Assembly (NCBI RefSeq): GCF_003047265.1
Contig: NZ_PZYY01000007.1
Coordinates: forward strand, 186,001 to 250,000
DNA: 64,000 nt
Direction: 5' to 3'
From: Nocardioides terrigena
Lineage (GTDB): Bacteria; Actinomycetota; Actinomycetes; Propionibacteriales; Nocardioidaceae
In this document: positions 53,690-62,549 of the stretch, in pieces
Numbering within the stretch: the stretch's first letter is position 1
How the letters are laid out: the number at the start of each line of letters is the position of its first letter
The notes under the pieces: generated by a model
The model's database searches: none
What the model saw: the letters and a program-made list of their open reading frames with translations, nothing else
What the model was told of the DNA's origin: nothing
Made by a program: the position numbers and the translations under genes

Positions 53690-54526
53690 ATGGGCGTCGT
53701 ACGGGCCGGCAGTGCCACTCTCGCGAACGGACTGAGGCTGCCCTACGCGGAGACCGGGAGCCCGACGGGTGAGCCGGTGGTGTTCGTGCACGCGTACGTC
53801 GAGTCCTGGCGCTACTTCGAGGCCGTGCTCGAGCACCTGCCCGCGTCCCTGCACGGTTTGGCGCCCACCCAGCGTGGCCATGGCGACGCCGACGCGCCGG
53901 AGGACGGCTACCGCGTCGAGGACTTCGCCGCCGACGTCGTGGGGTTCATGGACACGGTCGGCCTCGGGACCGCGGCCCTCGTCGCCTCCTCCAGTGGCGG
54001 GCTGGTGGCCCAGGTCGTCGCGAGCACCTGGCCCGCCCGGGTGTCCGCCCTCGTCCTCATCAGCAGCCCTGCCCACCTCGGCGACAACCCGGCCGTCGGT
54101 GCGATGTGGAAGGAGGTCTCGGCCCTCGAGGACCCGCTGGACCGTGCGTTCGTCGAGGACTTCGTGCGCAGCACGTCGCCGGCCTCGGTGCCCGACGACG
54201 TCATCGAGGTCCTGGTCGAGGAGAGCCTCAAAGCGCCCGCGCGCGTGTGGCGGGAGACCCTGCGCGGCCTGATCCAGGCCGACGTCCGGGCCGACCTGCG
54301 GCGCATCACGGCTCCGACGCTCCTCGTCGTCGGCAGCGAGGACGAGCTCGTCGGCGACGACCAGGACGTGCTGCTCGCTGCCATCCCGGATGCGCGGCTG
54401 GTGGTGTACGACGGGGTCGGGCACGGCGTGCACCTGGCTCGGCCGGGACGCGTCGTCAGCGACGTCGTCACGTTCCTGACCGACCTGAGCCTCCGCCAGC
54501 CGCCCGCGGGCTCCTTGCCGACCTGA
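53690..54526 (+). CDS. Alpha/beta hydrolase
   Basis: The 278-residue protein has HAYVESWRYFEAVLEHL (oxyanion segment HxY-type), nucleophile elbow ALVASSSGGLVAQVVAST (S in SSSGG), Asp in LLVVGSEDELVGDDQDVLL and His in DGVGHGVHLARPG. It is a small-molecule esterase or related hydrolase with unknown substrate. ATG 53690 begins the family N-terminus. It ends 30 bases before the GIY-YIG gene. Confidence 0.83.
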   Translation: MGVVRAGSATLANGLRLPYAETGSPTGEPVVFVHAYVESWRYFEAVLEHLPASLHGLAPTQRGHGDADAPEDGYRVEDFAADVVGFMDTVGLGTAALVASSSGGLVAQVVASTWPARVSALVLISSPAHLGDNPAVGAMWKEVSALEDPLDRAFVEDFVRSTSPASVPDDVIEVLVEESLKAPARVWRETLRGLIQADVRADLRRITAPTLLVVGSEDELVGDDQDVLLAAIPDARLVVYDGVGHGVHLARPGRVVSDVVTFLTDLSLRQPPAGSLPT

Positions 54527-54555
54527 ATGTCGGTGCCCTGCGACAGGGTGCGGCC

Positions 54556-55056
54556 ATGGTCGACCTCGAGACACCCCACGACACCTCCGCGCGGCTGGAG
54601 GCCTACCAGGAGGTGGCGGGGCTCGCCGAGTGGTCCCCGTGGGCGCCGTTCGCCGAGGCGCTCCCGTGGGCGCCTCGCCTCCCCGGCGTCTACCTCTTCC
54701 GCGAGCACGACACCCACCGGGTCCGGTACGTCGGCATGGCCGGCGAGCGCGGTGGCGGCGGCCGGCCCCAGGGTCTCTACGGCCGGTTGTCCGTCCACCT
54801 CGCCGGCACGGGGGTGATGTCGGGCTTCGCGGAGGCAGCGCTCGACCGGGCGCTGGCCGACCCCGCGTGGGTCGAGGCCAGGCTGGACCGCCTCCGCGCC
54901 GGTCGTCCCGGGCGGACCCGGGACTGGGCCCGCGACGCCGTGCTCCGGCTCGCACCCGAGGTGAGCTGGGCCGCCTGCCACGAGCGGGCCGACGCCAGCC
55001 ACCTCGAGGCGCAGGTCGACGCCCTGCTTCGGCCGTTCGGCCTGTGGAAAAGGTGA
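54556..55056 (+). CDS. GIY-YIG-like nuclease-domain protein
   Basis: The 166-residue protein contains LPGVYLFREHDTHRVRYVG (GVY...YVG, residues about 39-57), a variant GIY-YIG motif, then RGGGGRPQGLYGRLSVHLAG. No separate DNA-binding domain is seen. It could be a small standalone nuclease or a diverged repair-type domain. ATG 54556 is chosen because the upstream frame is antisense/other coding. Substrate is unknown. Confidence 0.65.
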   Translation: MVDLETPHDTSARLEAYQEVAGLAEWSPWAPFAEALPWAPRLPGVYLFREHDTHRVRYVGMAGERGGGGRPQGLYGRLSVHLAGTGVMSGFAEAALDRALADPAWVEARLDRLRAGRPGRTRDWARDAVLRLAPEVSWAACHERADASHLEAQVDALLRPFGLWKR

Positions 55057-55095
55057 TTGTCGAGCACGAGGAGCGGCCGCTGGCACGATCGTCGG

Positions 55096-56427
55096 GTGCC
55101 CGCCGACACCTTCCGCGACGTGGCCGAGGCCGCGTGGCGATGGGTGCTGGCCCAGGTCGGGGACGACGGGTCCCCCTGGATCCCGGAGTCCGTGCCCAGC
55201 CAGGTGCCCGGCCCTCCCGAGCAGCGCGACGGCCTGCACAGCGGCATCGGCGGACTCGCCCTTGCGCTCGCCGAGGTCCGCGCCACGCGAGCGTGGACCG
55301 ACGAGGAGCAGACGCTCGCCGCGGCCCTTGCCGACCGCCTGCAGGCCCGGACCGCCACGACGACGGCGTACGACTACTTCGACGGCCTGGTCGGGGACCT
55401 CGCCTCCCTGGTCGCCCTGGGCGCGGACGGTGCCGACGCCGTCGTGGACCGGCTGATCGTCCTGGCCGCGGACGACGGGTGGACCCAGGAGGTCGTCGGT
55501 CCGCCGCGTTTCCGCCCCGCAGCGAGGATCAGCGACGCCACCCTCGGGACGGGCTCGGTGCTCCTGGGCGGCATCTGGGCCCGTCGACACGGGGTGGCGC
55601 GCTCCGGCGAGCTGGTCGAGCACGCGGCCGCGGTCCTGATGGGCGAGGCCGAGGACGTCCCGGCCGGTCTCCGCTGGCGCTTCGTCCCGATGCGCTTCAG
55701 GACCGAGGAGGACCCGACCGAGATGCCGAACTGGTCCCACGGCCAGGCCGGGATCGCTGCTGCGCTCGCCCTGGCCGGCGCCGAGCTCGACCGCCCGACG
55801 TGGGTCGAGGCGGCCCGACGTGGTGCTGAGCACCTGGTCTCCATCGGAGACGCCGCGGGGGGTGGGCTGTCCGTGCCCCGCTACGTCCCGCACCGAGTGC
55901 CCGACGAGGAGCCGTTCGCCCTGGGCTGGTGCCACGGTGCCAGTGGTACGTCGCTCCTGTTCGCCGCCCTGGAGCACGCCGGGGTCCCGGACGTCGCAGG
56001 CGCCACGCCAGGCGAGTGGCGCCAACGGTGCCTGCGGACGGTCCACACCTCCGGCGTCCCGCAACGACTACGACCCGGGTTCTGGGACAACGACGGTCGG
56101 TGCTGCGGCACGGCCGGTGTCGGCGACATCGTCCTCGACGCCTGGCAGCAGCACGGGCGCCAGGCCGACCTCGACCTCGCGCTGCGGCTCGCTGACGCCC
56201 TCGTGCTGAACGCCCAGGTGGAAGGCCCCCATGCGTGGTGGAGGTTCGTGGAGCACCGTGCTGCGTCGCCCCTGCTGTCGCCGGGAGTCGGGTGGATGCA
56301 GGGCGCGGCCGGCATCGCGGCGTACCTCTTCCGGGTGGATCGGGTGCTCGAGCACGGTCCGGCGGCAGTTGCGGTCCCGCGCCTCGACACGTGGTGGGCA
56401 GGTCCGGGCGTACGCCCGGCCCCCTGA
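55096..56427 (+). CDS. LanC-like cyclase-domain protein (orphan)
   Basis: The 443-residue protein has the LanC barrel pattern: WSHGQAGIAAALALA, GWCHGASGTSLLFAAL (first zinc Cys about 279), RCCGTAGVGDIVLDAW (CCG, about 336-338) and GVGWMQGAAGIAAYLF. Typical LanC has CHG, but CCG (three-cysteine zinc) is known in some LanM cyclases. No lanthipeptide precursor, dehydratase or exporter gene is nearby, so it may be an orphan acting on an unknown peptide or a non-lanthipeptide substrate. GTG 55096. Confidence 0.8.
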   Translation: MPADTFRDVAEAAWRWVLAQVGDDGSPWIPESVPSQVPGPPEQRDGLHSGIGGLALALAEVRATRAWTDEEQTLAAALADRLQARTATTTAYDYFDGLVGDLASLVALGADGADAVVDRLIVLAADDGWTQEVVGPPRFRPAARISDATLGTGSVLLGGIWARRHGVARSGELVEHAAAVLMGEAEDVPAGLRWRFVPMRFRTEEDPTEMPNWSHGQAGIAAALALAGAELDRPTWVEAARRGAEHLVSIGDAAGGGLSVPRYVPHRVPDEEPFALGWCHGASGTSLLFAALEHAGVPDVAGATPGEWRQRCLRTVHTSGVPQRLRPGFWDNDGRCCGTAGVGDIVLDAWQQHGRQADLDLALRLADALVLNAQVEGPHAWWRFVEHRAASPLLSPGVGWMQGAAGIAAYLFRVDRVLEHGPAAVAVPRLDTWWAGPGVRPAP

Positions 56428-56472
56428 CCACGAGCGAGCACGGGCTGGCCGATCGTCCGGCCCGCCCCTGCG

Positions 56473-57282
56473 TCAGCCCTGCTCCTCCGAGCAGAACCAC
56501 GTCGTCCGCCCGCCGACCGTGGCGCGCTGCATCGGCGCTCCGCAGCGGGGGCAGTGGCCACCGGGCGACCGGTGCTCGATGACCTCGCCGGTGTGCACGC
56601 CGCCGCGCCGGATCGCGGCGCGTGTCGCCTTCTTCAGGGCGCCGTGCAGCGCGGTGAGCGTGTCGTGGTCGAGGGTGTCCACCCGGCGTCGCGGGTCGAG
56701 CGAGGCCTGCCAGAGCGTCTCGTCGGCGAGCAGGTTGCCCACCCCGGCGAGGACCGACTGGTCGAGCAGGCGTGCCTTGACCGGTGCGGTGCCCCGCCCG
56801 ACCCGCTCGCGGAAGTCCGCGACCCCCACCTCGGCGGCGTCCGGGCCGAGGCGGCTCAGGTCGGGGTCGAGCCGCACCCGGCCGAGCCGGCGCTTGTCGA
56901 AGAGGCGCAGCTCGCCGCCGTCGGCGAAGCGCACCGTGAAGCGGTCCCACGCGGGATCACGCCCGGGTGAGGTCGCGGCCGTGCCGCGCACCCGGTCGCC
57001 GCCCTCCACCGGGGAGCCCGAGCCGTCGGTGACGACGATCCGCCCGCTCATCCCGAGGTGGATCCCGAGGACCGGTCCGTCGGAGGAGGTCTCGCACCAC
57101 ATGCTCTTGCCCCGGCGCAGGGCGGCGGTCAGCCGGCGCCCGATCAGCGCGTCGCGGATCTCGCCGGGGGAGTGCGGCCGGCAGACCCAGGTGTCGGAGT
57201 CGTCGAGGTCGGCGATCTCGCGGTCCAGCGCCCCGGCCTCGATGACGGCGCGCGCGCTCTCGACCTCGGGGAGCTCGGGCAC
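56473..57282 (-). CDS. Fpg/Nei-family DNA glycosylase
   Basis: The 269-residue base-excision enzyme starts PELPEVES after Met (catalytic Pro1/Glu2), has GIHLGMSGRIVV, the helix-two-turn-helix LLDQSVLAGVGNLLADE, and a C-terminal zinc-ribbon-like CPRCGAPMQ...WFCSEEQ with only one cysteine in the second pair. That pattern occurs in actinobacterial Nei-like enzymes. It excises oxidised bases. The adjacent map gene is three bases downstream. Confidence 0.9.
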   Translation of the reverse strand: MPELPEVESARAVIEAGALDREIADLDDSDTWVCRPHSPGEIRDALIGRRLTAALRRGKSMWCETSSDGPVLGIHLGMSGRIVVTDGSGSPVEGGDRVRGTAATSPGRDPAWDRFTVRFADGGELRLFDKRRLGRVRLDPDLSRLGPDAAEVGVADFRERVGRGTAPVKARLLDQSVLAGVGNLLADETLWQASLDPRRRVDTLDHDTLTALHGALKKATRAAIRRGGVHTGEVIEHRSPGGHCPRCGAPMQRATVGGRTTWFCSEEQG

Positions 57283-57285
57283 GCG

Positions 57286-58053
57286 TCAGGCCCGGGCGGT
57301 GAGGATGATCGGGTCGTCCTCGGTGATCGCGATGGTGTGCTCCATGTGGGCGCCCCGCGACCCGTCGGCGCTGCGCAGCGTCCAGCCGTCGGGGTCGGTG
57401 AAGATCTCGTCGGTCGTGTGCAGGAACCACGGCTCGATGGCGATGACCAGCCCCGGCTTGAGGGGGAAGCCGCGTCCCGGGGTGCCGTCGTTGGCGATGT
57501 GGGGGTCGCCGTGCATCGTCCGGCCGACCCCGTGGCCGCCGAACTGCATGTTGATGCCCAGCCCCGCCTCCCGGGCCACCGACCCGATCGCGTGGCCGAT
57601 GTCGCCGATCCGGTTGCCCGCCCGGGCGGCTGCGATGCCGGCCTCGAGCGCCCGCCCGGTCACGTCGATGAGGCGCAGGTCCTCGGCCCGCGGCGTACCG
57701 ACGACGAAGGAGAGCGCCGAGTCGGCGACCCAGCCGTCGACGGCGACGGCGAAGTCCAGGGTGACCAGGTCGCCGTCGGCGAGACGGTAGTCGTGGGGGA
57801 GGCCGTGCAGGACGGCGTCGTTGACCGACGTGCAGATCACCTTGCCGAAGGGCGAGGCCCCGAACGACGGGTGGTAGTCGATGTAGCAGGACTCCGCCCC
57901 ACGCTCGCGGATCATCTCGTGGGCGATCTCGTCGATCTCGAGCAGGTTGGTGCCGACGTCGACGACGTCCGAGAGGTGGGTGAGCACCTCGGCCACGAAG
58001 CGCCCCGCGGGACGCATCTGCTCGATCTGGGAAGGACTGCGCAGCTCGATCAC
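57286..58053 (-). CDS. map: Methionine aminopeptidase, type I
   Basis: The 255-residue metallopeptidase removes initiator methionine. Metal-binding segments are LVTLDFAVAVDGWVADSALS (two Asp), GGHGVGRTMHGDPHI (His), VIAIEPWFL (Glu) and MEHTIAITE (Glu). Conserved SVNDAVLHG is also present. GTG 58053 is preferred over the very long antisense open frame; it gives the usual type I length. It is divergent from the GNAT/CoA-ligase gene with 45 bases between starts. Confidence 0.95.
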   Translation of the reverse strand: MIELRSPSQIEQMRPAGRFVAEVLTHLSDVVDVGTNLLEIDEIAHEMIRERGAESCYIDYHPSFGASPFGKVICTSVNDAVLHGLPHDYRLADGDLVTLDFAVAVDGWVADSALSFVVGTPRAEDLRLIDVTGRALEAGIAAARAGNRIGDIGHAIGSVAREAGLGINMQFGGHGVGRTMHGDPHIANDGTPGRGFPLKPGLVIAIEPWFLHTTDEIFTDPDGWTLRSADGSRGAHMEHTIAITEDDPIILTARA

Positions 58054-58098
58054 ACCGGCCAGCCTATGGCCGGGGGGCACGACCGGTAGATTTCGGGT

Positions 58099-60804
58099 GT
58101 GACCGAGACCCAGGCCCAGCAGGCCACCCCTCCACCGCGTCACTGGGAGGCCGATGTCCTGCTGCGGGACGGCCGGACGGCGCACATCCGGCCGATCCAG
58201 CCCGAGGACGCCGAGCTGCTGGTCGAGTTCTACGCGCGCGTCTCCGACGAGTCGAAGTACTACCGCTTCTTCTCGCCGATGCCGCACCTGTCCGAGCGCG
58301 ACGTCAAGCGCTTCACGCAGGTCGACTACACGACCCGGGTGGCCTTCATCCTCACCGTGGCCGGCGAGATGATCGCGGTCGGCCGCTGGGACAGCACCGA
58401 GCCCGGCAAGGCCGAGGTCGCGTTCCTCGTCGAGGACAAGCACCAGGGGCGCGGGATCGGCCAGCTGCTCCTCGAGCACCTCGCCCAGGCGGGTCGCGAG
58501 CGGGGCATCGAGCGCTTCGTCGCCGAGGTGCTGCCCGACAACCAGGCGATGATCCACACGTTCAAGGACGCCGGCTACCAGGTCACGAGCGTCTACGACG
58601 AGGGCGTGATGGAGCTCGAGTTCCGCATCGACCCCACCGAGACCGCCATCGGCGTCATGGAGCAGCGCGAGCACCGCGCGGAGTCGGCGTCCATCGAGAG
58701 CTTCTTCAGGCCGAAGTCCGTGGCCGTCATCGGCGCCAGCCGCCGCCAGGACACCATCGGTCGTGCCCTGGTGCGCAACCTGGTGCTGGGCGACTTCACC
58801 GGGCGCGTCCACGTGGTCAACCCGAGCGCCGACGCGGTGGCCGGCATGCCGGCGTACAAGACGGTCGGGGACATCCCCGGGCAGGTCGACGTGGCCATCG
58901 TCGCGGTGCCGGCGGAGGCCGTGCAGGACGTCGTCCTCGACTGCGCCGCCAAGGGCGTGCACGGCCTGGTCGTCATCTCGTCCGGCTTCGCGGAGACCGG
59001 CGAGGAGGGCCGTCACCGCCAGCGTCGCCTGGTCGGGCTGTCCCGCTCCTACGGCCTGCGCCTGATCGGCCCCAACGCCCTCGGCATCATCAACACGGAC
59101 CCCGAGGTGTCGCTCAACGCCTCGCTCTCCACCCTGATGCCGCCCCGCGGCCGTGCCGGCTTCTTCTGCCAGTCCGGCGCGCTCGGCTCGGCGATCCTGG
59201 AGAAGGTCAACAACCGGGGCCTGGGCCTCTCGACCTTCGTCAGCGCCGGCAACCGTGCCGACGTCTCGGGCAACGACCTCCTGCAGTACTGGGAGGAGGA
59301 CGACGCCACCGAGGTGGTGCTGCTCTACCTCGAGTCGATCGGCAACCCGCGCAAGTTCTCCCGCATCGCCCGCCGGGTGAGCCGGCGCAAGCCGATCATC
59401 GCGGTGCGCTCCGGCCGCAGCACGCAGGGCGTCCCGATGGGCCACGCCGTGCGCAAGATCGCGGCGCCTTCGCAGGCGGTGGACGCGATGTTCCGCCAGG
59501 CCGGGGTCATCCAGGTCGACACGCTGGAGGAGATGTTCGACGTCGCCCAGCTGCTGGCCCACCAGCCGCTGCCCCGCGGTCGCCGGGTGGCCGTGGTCGG
59601 CAACTCCGACGCGCTCGGCCTGCTCGCCGCCGACGCCGCGACCAGCGTCGGGCTCGTGGTCAACAAGCAGGTCGCGCTCGGGGCCGACGCCGGGGCCGAG
59701 GACTTCGAGGACGCCCTGGACGCGGCGATCGACGACCCCGAGGTCGACGCGGTCGCGGCGATCTACATCCCGCCGCTCAACATCTCCGGGGAGGACGTCG
59801 CCAACGTGCTCGCCGCCGTCGGTGAGCAGTCCGACAAGCCGATCGTGTCGACCTTCCTCGGCGCCGAGGGCGTCCCCGAGCTGCTGCGCGTCCCCGACGT
59901 CGCCGGGTCGAGCGCCGGCCGCGGCTCGGTGCCGTCGTACCCCGCGGTCGAGGCCGCCGTCCGCGCCCTCGCCCGGGTCGTCGAGTACGCCGTGTGGCTG
60001 CGGACCCCGGACCGGGCGCACTCCGACGAGGCGCTCGTCGATCGGGCCGCCGCCCGGCGCTTTGTCAACGAGCTGCTGATGCACCACCCCGACGGCAAGG
60101 ACCTGTCCTACGGCGAGCTGCGCGAGCTGTTGTCGTCGTACGGCATCGACCTGTGGGACACCCGCGCGGTGGCCACCCTCGACGAGGCGCTGGCTGCGGG
60201 GGAGGAGCTCGGCTTCGACGTGGTGCTGAAGGCGACGGCCGACCACCTGCGGCACCGGCCGGACCTCGCGCACGTGTGGCGCAACATCGACACCGCCGAG
60301 GAGATGCGGGACGCCTGGGTGACGCTCAGCCGGGTCATCGACTCCCCGGAGCGCGCCGGCTTCGTCGTGCAGAAGAACGCGCCTCCCGGTGTGCCCGTGG
60401 GCATCTCGTCGATGGAGGACCCGCTCTTCGGGCCTGTGCTCTCCTTCGGCATCGGCGGCCCGCTCACCGAGCTGCTGGGGGACCGGTCGTTCCGCATCCC
60501 GCCGCTCGCCGAGCACGACGCCCAGGACATGGTCCGCGAGATCAAGGCCTCCCCGATCCTCTTCGGCTACCGCGGCTCCGAGATCGTCGACGTCGTCGAG
60601 ATCGAGCGGCTCGTACGCCGCGTGGCGCAGGTGCAGAACGACCTGCCGGAGGTGCGGGCCCTCGAGCTGCCCCTCGTCCTGGCCGGCGCGTCGGGGGCCT
60701 CGGTCCTCGGTGGCACGGCCCGGATCGAGCCGGTCCTGGACCCGCGGTCGGACTGGTTCGTGCGTCGCCTGTCCACCCCTCCGGGAGACACGCTGCCCGA
60801 CTGA
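58099..60804 (+). CDS. GNAT acetyltransferase fused to ADP-forming acyl-CoA synthetase-like protein
   Basis: The 901-residue protein has an N-terminal GNAT domain (about 15-165, LVEDKHQGRGIGQLLLEHL), a CoA-binding Rossmann domain (VAVIGASRRQDTIGRALVRN), a succinyl-CoA-ligase-like region (FFCQSGALGSAILEKVNNRG) and an ATP-grasp_5 domain (VLKATADHLRHR, GVPVGISSMEDPLFG, GIGGPLTELLGD). It resembles actinobacterial Pat/acetate-CoA ligase fusion proteins that acetylate lysines of acyl-CoA synthetases. GTG 58099. The ligase half may be regulatory rather than catalytic. Confidence 0.88.
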   Translation: MTETQAQQATPPPRHWEADVLLRDGRTAHIRPIQPEDAELLVEFYARVSDESKYYRFFSPMPHLSERDVKRFTQVDYTTRVAFILTVAGEMIAVGRWDSTEPGKAEVAFLVEDKHQGRGIGQLLLEHLAQAGRERGIERFVAEVLPDNQAMIHTFKDAGYQVTSVYDEGVMELEFRIDPTETAIGVMEQREHRAESASIESFFRPKSVAVIGASRRQDTIGRALVRNLVLGDFTGRVHVVNPSADAVAGMPAYKTVGDIPGQVDVAIVAVPAEAVQDVVLDCAAKGVHGLVVISSGFAETGEEGRHRQRRLVGLSRSYGLRLIGPNALGIINTDPEVSLNASLSTLMPPRGRAGFFCQSGALGSAILEKVNNRGLGLSTFVSAGNRADVSGNDLLQYWEEDDATEVVLLYLESIGNPRKFSRIARRVSRRKPIIAVRSGRSTQGVPMGHAVRKIAAPSQAVDAMFRQAGVIQVDTLEEMFDVAQLLAHQPLPRGRRVAVVGNSDALGLLAADAATSVGLVVNKQVALGADAGAEDFEDALDAAIDDPEVDAVAAIYIPPLNISGEDVANVLAAVGEQSDKPIVSTFLGAEGVPELLRVPDVAGSSAGRGSVPSYPAVEAAVRALARVVEYAVWLRTPDRAHSDEALVDRAAARRFVNELLMHHPDGKDLSYGELRELLSSYGIDLWDTRAVATLDEALAAGEELGFDVVLKATADHLRHRPDLAHVWRNIDTAEEMRDAWVTLSRVIDSPERAGFVVQKNAPPGVPVGISSMEDPLFGPVLSFGIGGPLTELLGDRSFRIPPLAEHDAQDMVREIKASPILFGYRGSEIVDVVEIERLVRRVAQVQNDLPEVRALELPLVLAGASGASVLGGTARIEPVLDPRSDWFVRRLSTPPGDTLPD

Positions 60805-60831
60805 CGTCGGCCGCGTGACAGGATGCCCGGC

Positions 60832-61407
60832 ATGCGCACCACCAGGCGAGACGCGGGAGCGCTCCGCGTCGCCATCGACCACACCGGCTACTACCCCGAG
60901 GTGGTGACCGACGGTGTCTTCGCGGCCGTGGCCGGCGAGGACGTGCTGTCGTTCTACGTGCACCACGAGCCGACGTTCGACCGCGACGAGGTGCGCCGCC
61001 ACCTCACGGTCGTCGTCCTCACCCCGTCGCGGCTGATCCTGGCCCACACCGACGAGCACCCCGGTGACGACCTGCTGCCCGACCCCTACACGTCGACCTC
61101 CACGGAGGCCATCGCGCTCGCGTCGGTCCGCTCGGTCGTGGTCACCCGGATGATCGCCAACCCCACGTCGGGCCCGACCCCGCCCGCGGAGGCCGTGCTC
61201 ACCATCGGCTGGGGAGGCGTGGGCCGGGTCGACCTCGAGCCCGCCGCCTGCTCCGACCCCGAGTGCGACGCCGACCACGGCTACACCGGCGTCATCGCGG
61301 GCGACGACTTCTCGCTGCGCGTCTCGGCCGTCGCCGAGGGCAAGAAGGCCGTCACTGGCCTGCTGGAGTTCGCCGAGGCGCTCTCGTCGCGCACCCACGG
61401 CGCGTGA
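60832..61407 (+). CDS. DUF5998 family protein
   Basis: The 191-residue protein begins MRTTRRDAGALRVAIDHTGYY and has VAGEDVLSFYVHHEPTFDRDEV, LTVVVLTPSRLILAHTDEH and a cysteine-containing SDPECDADHGYTG block, all typical of this actinobacterial family. No catalytic site is known. ATG 60832 is preferred; an in-frame ATG at 60823 would add three residues. It overlaps the next phosphodiesterase gene by four bases. Confidence 0.82.
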   Translation: MRTTRRDAGALRVAIDHTGYYPEVVTDGVFAAVAGEDVLSFYVHHEPTFDRDEVRRHLTVVVLTPSRLILAHTDEHPGDDLLPDPYTSTSTEAIALASVRSVVVTRMIANPTSGPTPPAEAVLTIGWGGVGRVDLEPAACSDPECDADHGYTGVIAGDDFSLRVSAVAEGKKAVTGLLEFAEALSSRTHGA

Positions 61408-62540
61408 CAGCCGCCGAGGCGTTCACCGAGCCGGCGTACGGCGACCGCTCGCTCGGCGACGTCGTCCCCGCCGTCGCCCGCTCCCTGGGCATCGGCGCCG
61501 ACGCCGTCGGCCCGCCGCCCACGGGGCTGCTGCTGCCCGACGCCGGGTCGTGGGTCGTCTTCCTCGTCGACGGGCTGGGCGCCGAGTTGCTGCAGCGCTA
61601 CGCCCACGCGGCGCCGTACCTCTCCTCGCTCGTCGAGGGCAGCTCCACCGGCACCGCCGGTGTGCCGTCGACCACCGCCACGAGCCTCACGTCGCTCGGC
61701 ACCGGCCTCACCCCCGGCACCCACGGGCTGGTCGGCTTCACCGCCCGGGTGCCCGGCACCGACCGGCTCCTCAACCACCTGTGGTGGGACAAGCGGGTCG
61801 ACCCGATGGAGTGGCAGCCGCACCCGACGGCATTCGCACGCCTCGGCGCCGCCGGCGTGCAGGTGACGGTCGTCAACAAGCGCGAGTTCGAGGGCTCCGG
61901 CCTCACCGTCGCGGCCCACCGCGGTGCCGACTACGTCGGTGCCGACCGGGTCGGCGAGCGGATCGCCGGGGTCGTCGCGGCGGCCGCCACCTCGCCGTCG
62001 CTCACCTACGTCTACGACTCCGACCTCGACTGGACCGGTCACAAGTTCGGGGTCTCGTCCACCCAGTGGCTCCAGCAGCTCGCCATGGTCGACGCCGAGG
62101 CCGAGCAGATGCGGGAGGCGCTCCCCGCCTCCACCCGGCTGCTCGTGATCGCCGACCACGGGATGGTCGACAGCCCCACGGACGCGCGGGTGGACGTCGA
62201 CGAGGTCACCGAGCTCCGCGACGGCGTCGCCCTGATCGGTGGCGAGGCCCGCTTCCGGCACCTCTACTGCTCCCGCGGGTCGGTGGCCGACGTCGTGGAC
62301 ACCTGGCGCGGGGTGCTGGGCGACCGCGCGACCGTGCTGACCCGCGACGACGCGGTGGCGCGGGGCTGGTTCGGCGCGGCGAGCGCCGGGGTGCTGCCCC
62401 GGATGGGTGACGTCCTGGTGGCCTGCCGGGGCGACCTGGGCATCGTGTCGAGCGTCGACTTCGCCTACGAGATGTCGCTCGTCGGCCTCCACGGCTCGCT
62501 CACGTCGACGGAGATGCTCATCCCCGTCCTCGTGGGCTGA
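61404..62540 (+). CDS. Alkaline-phosphatase-superfamily nucleotide pyrophosphatase/phosphodiesterase
   Basis: A 378-residue type I phosphodiesterase-fold protein. The metal-binding/nucleophile segment is VVFLVDGLGAELLQRY with TAGVPSTTATSLTSLGTG (nucleophile Thr), then DSDLDWTGHKFGV and VIADHGMVD (metal ligands). It hydrolyses phosphodiester or nucleotide substrates; the exact one is unknown. GTG 61404 overlaps the DUF5998 stop (GTGA), so they are cotranslated. No signal peptide. Confidence 0.87.
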   Translation: MTAAEAFTEPAYGDRSLGDVVPAVARSLGIGADAVGPPPTGLLLPDAGSWVVFLVDGLGAELLQRYAHAAPYLSSLVEGSSTGTAGVPSTTATSLTSLGTGLTPGTHGLVGFTARVPGTDRLLNHLWWDKRVDPMEWQPHPTAFARLGAAGVQVTVVNKREFEGSGLTVAAHRGADYVGADRVGERIAGVVAAAATSPSLTYVYDSDLDWTGHKFGVSSTQWLQQLAMVDAEAEQMREALPASTRLLVIADHGMVDSPTDARVDVDEVTELRDGVALIGGEARFRHLYCSRGSVADVVDTWRGVLGDRATVLTRDDAVARGWFGAASAGVLPRMGDVLVACRGDLGIVSSVDFAYEMSLVGLHGSLTSTEMLIPVLVG

Positions 62541-62549
62541 GCGTCCTCC

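Noticed and set aside
55096..56427. A lanthipeptide biosynthetic cluster
   Set aside because: Only a LanC-like protein is present. No precursor, LanB/LanM-type dehydratase, protease or ABC exporter lies within about 8 kb on either side.
57286..61398. A 1370-codon open frame on the minus strand through the GNAT/CoA-ligase gene
   Set aside because: Only its last 255 codons (map, 57286-58053) have family motifs. The rest is antisense to a clear 901-residue gene, a common artefact in high-GC DNA.
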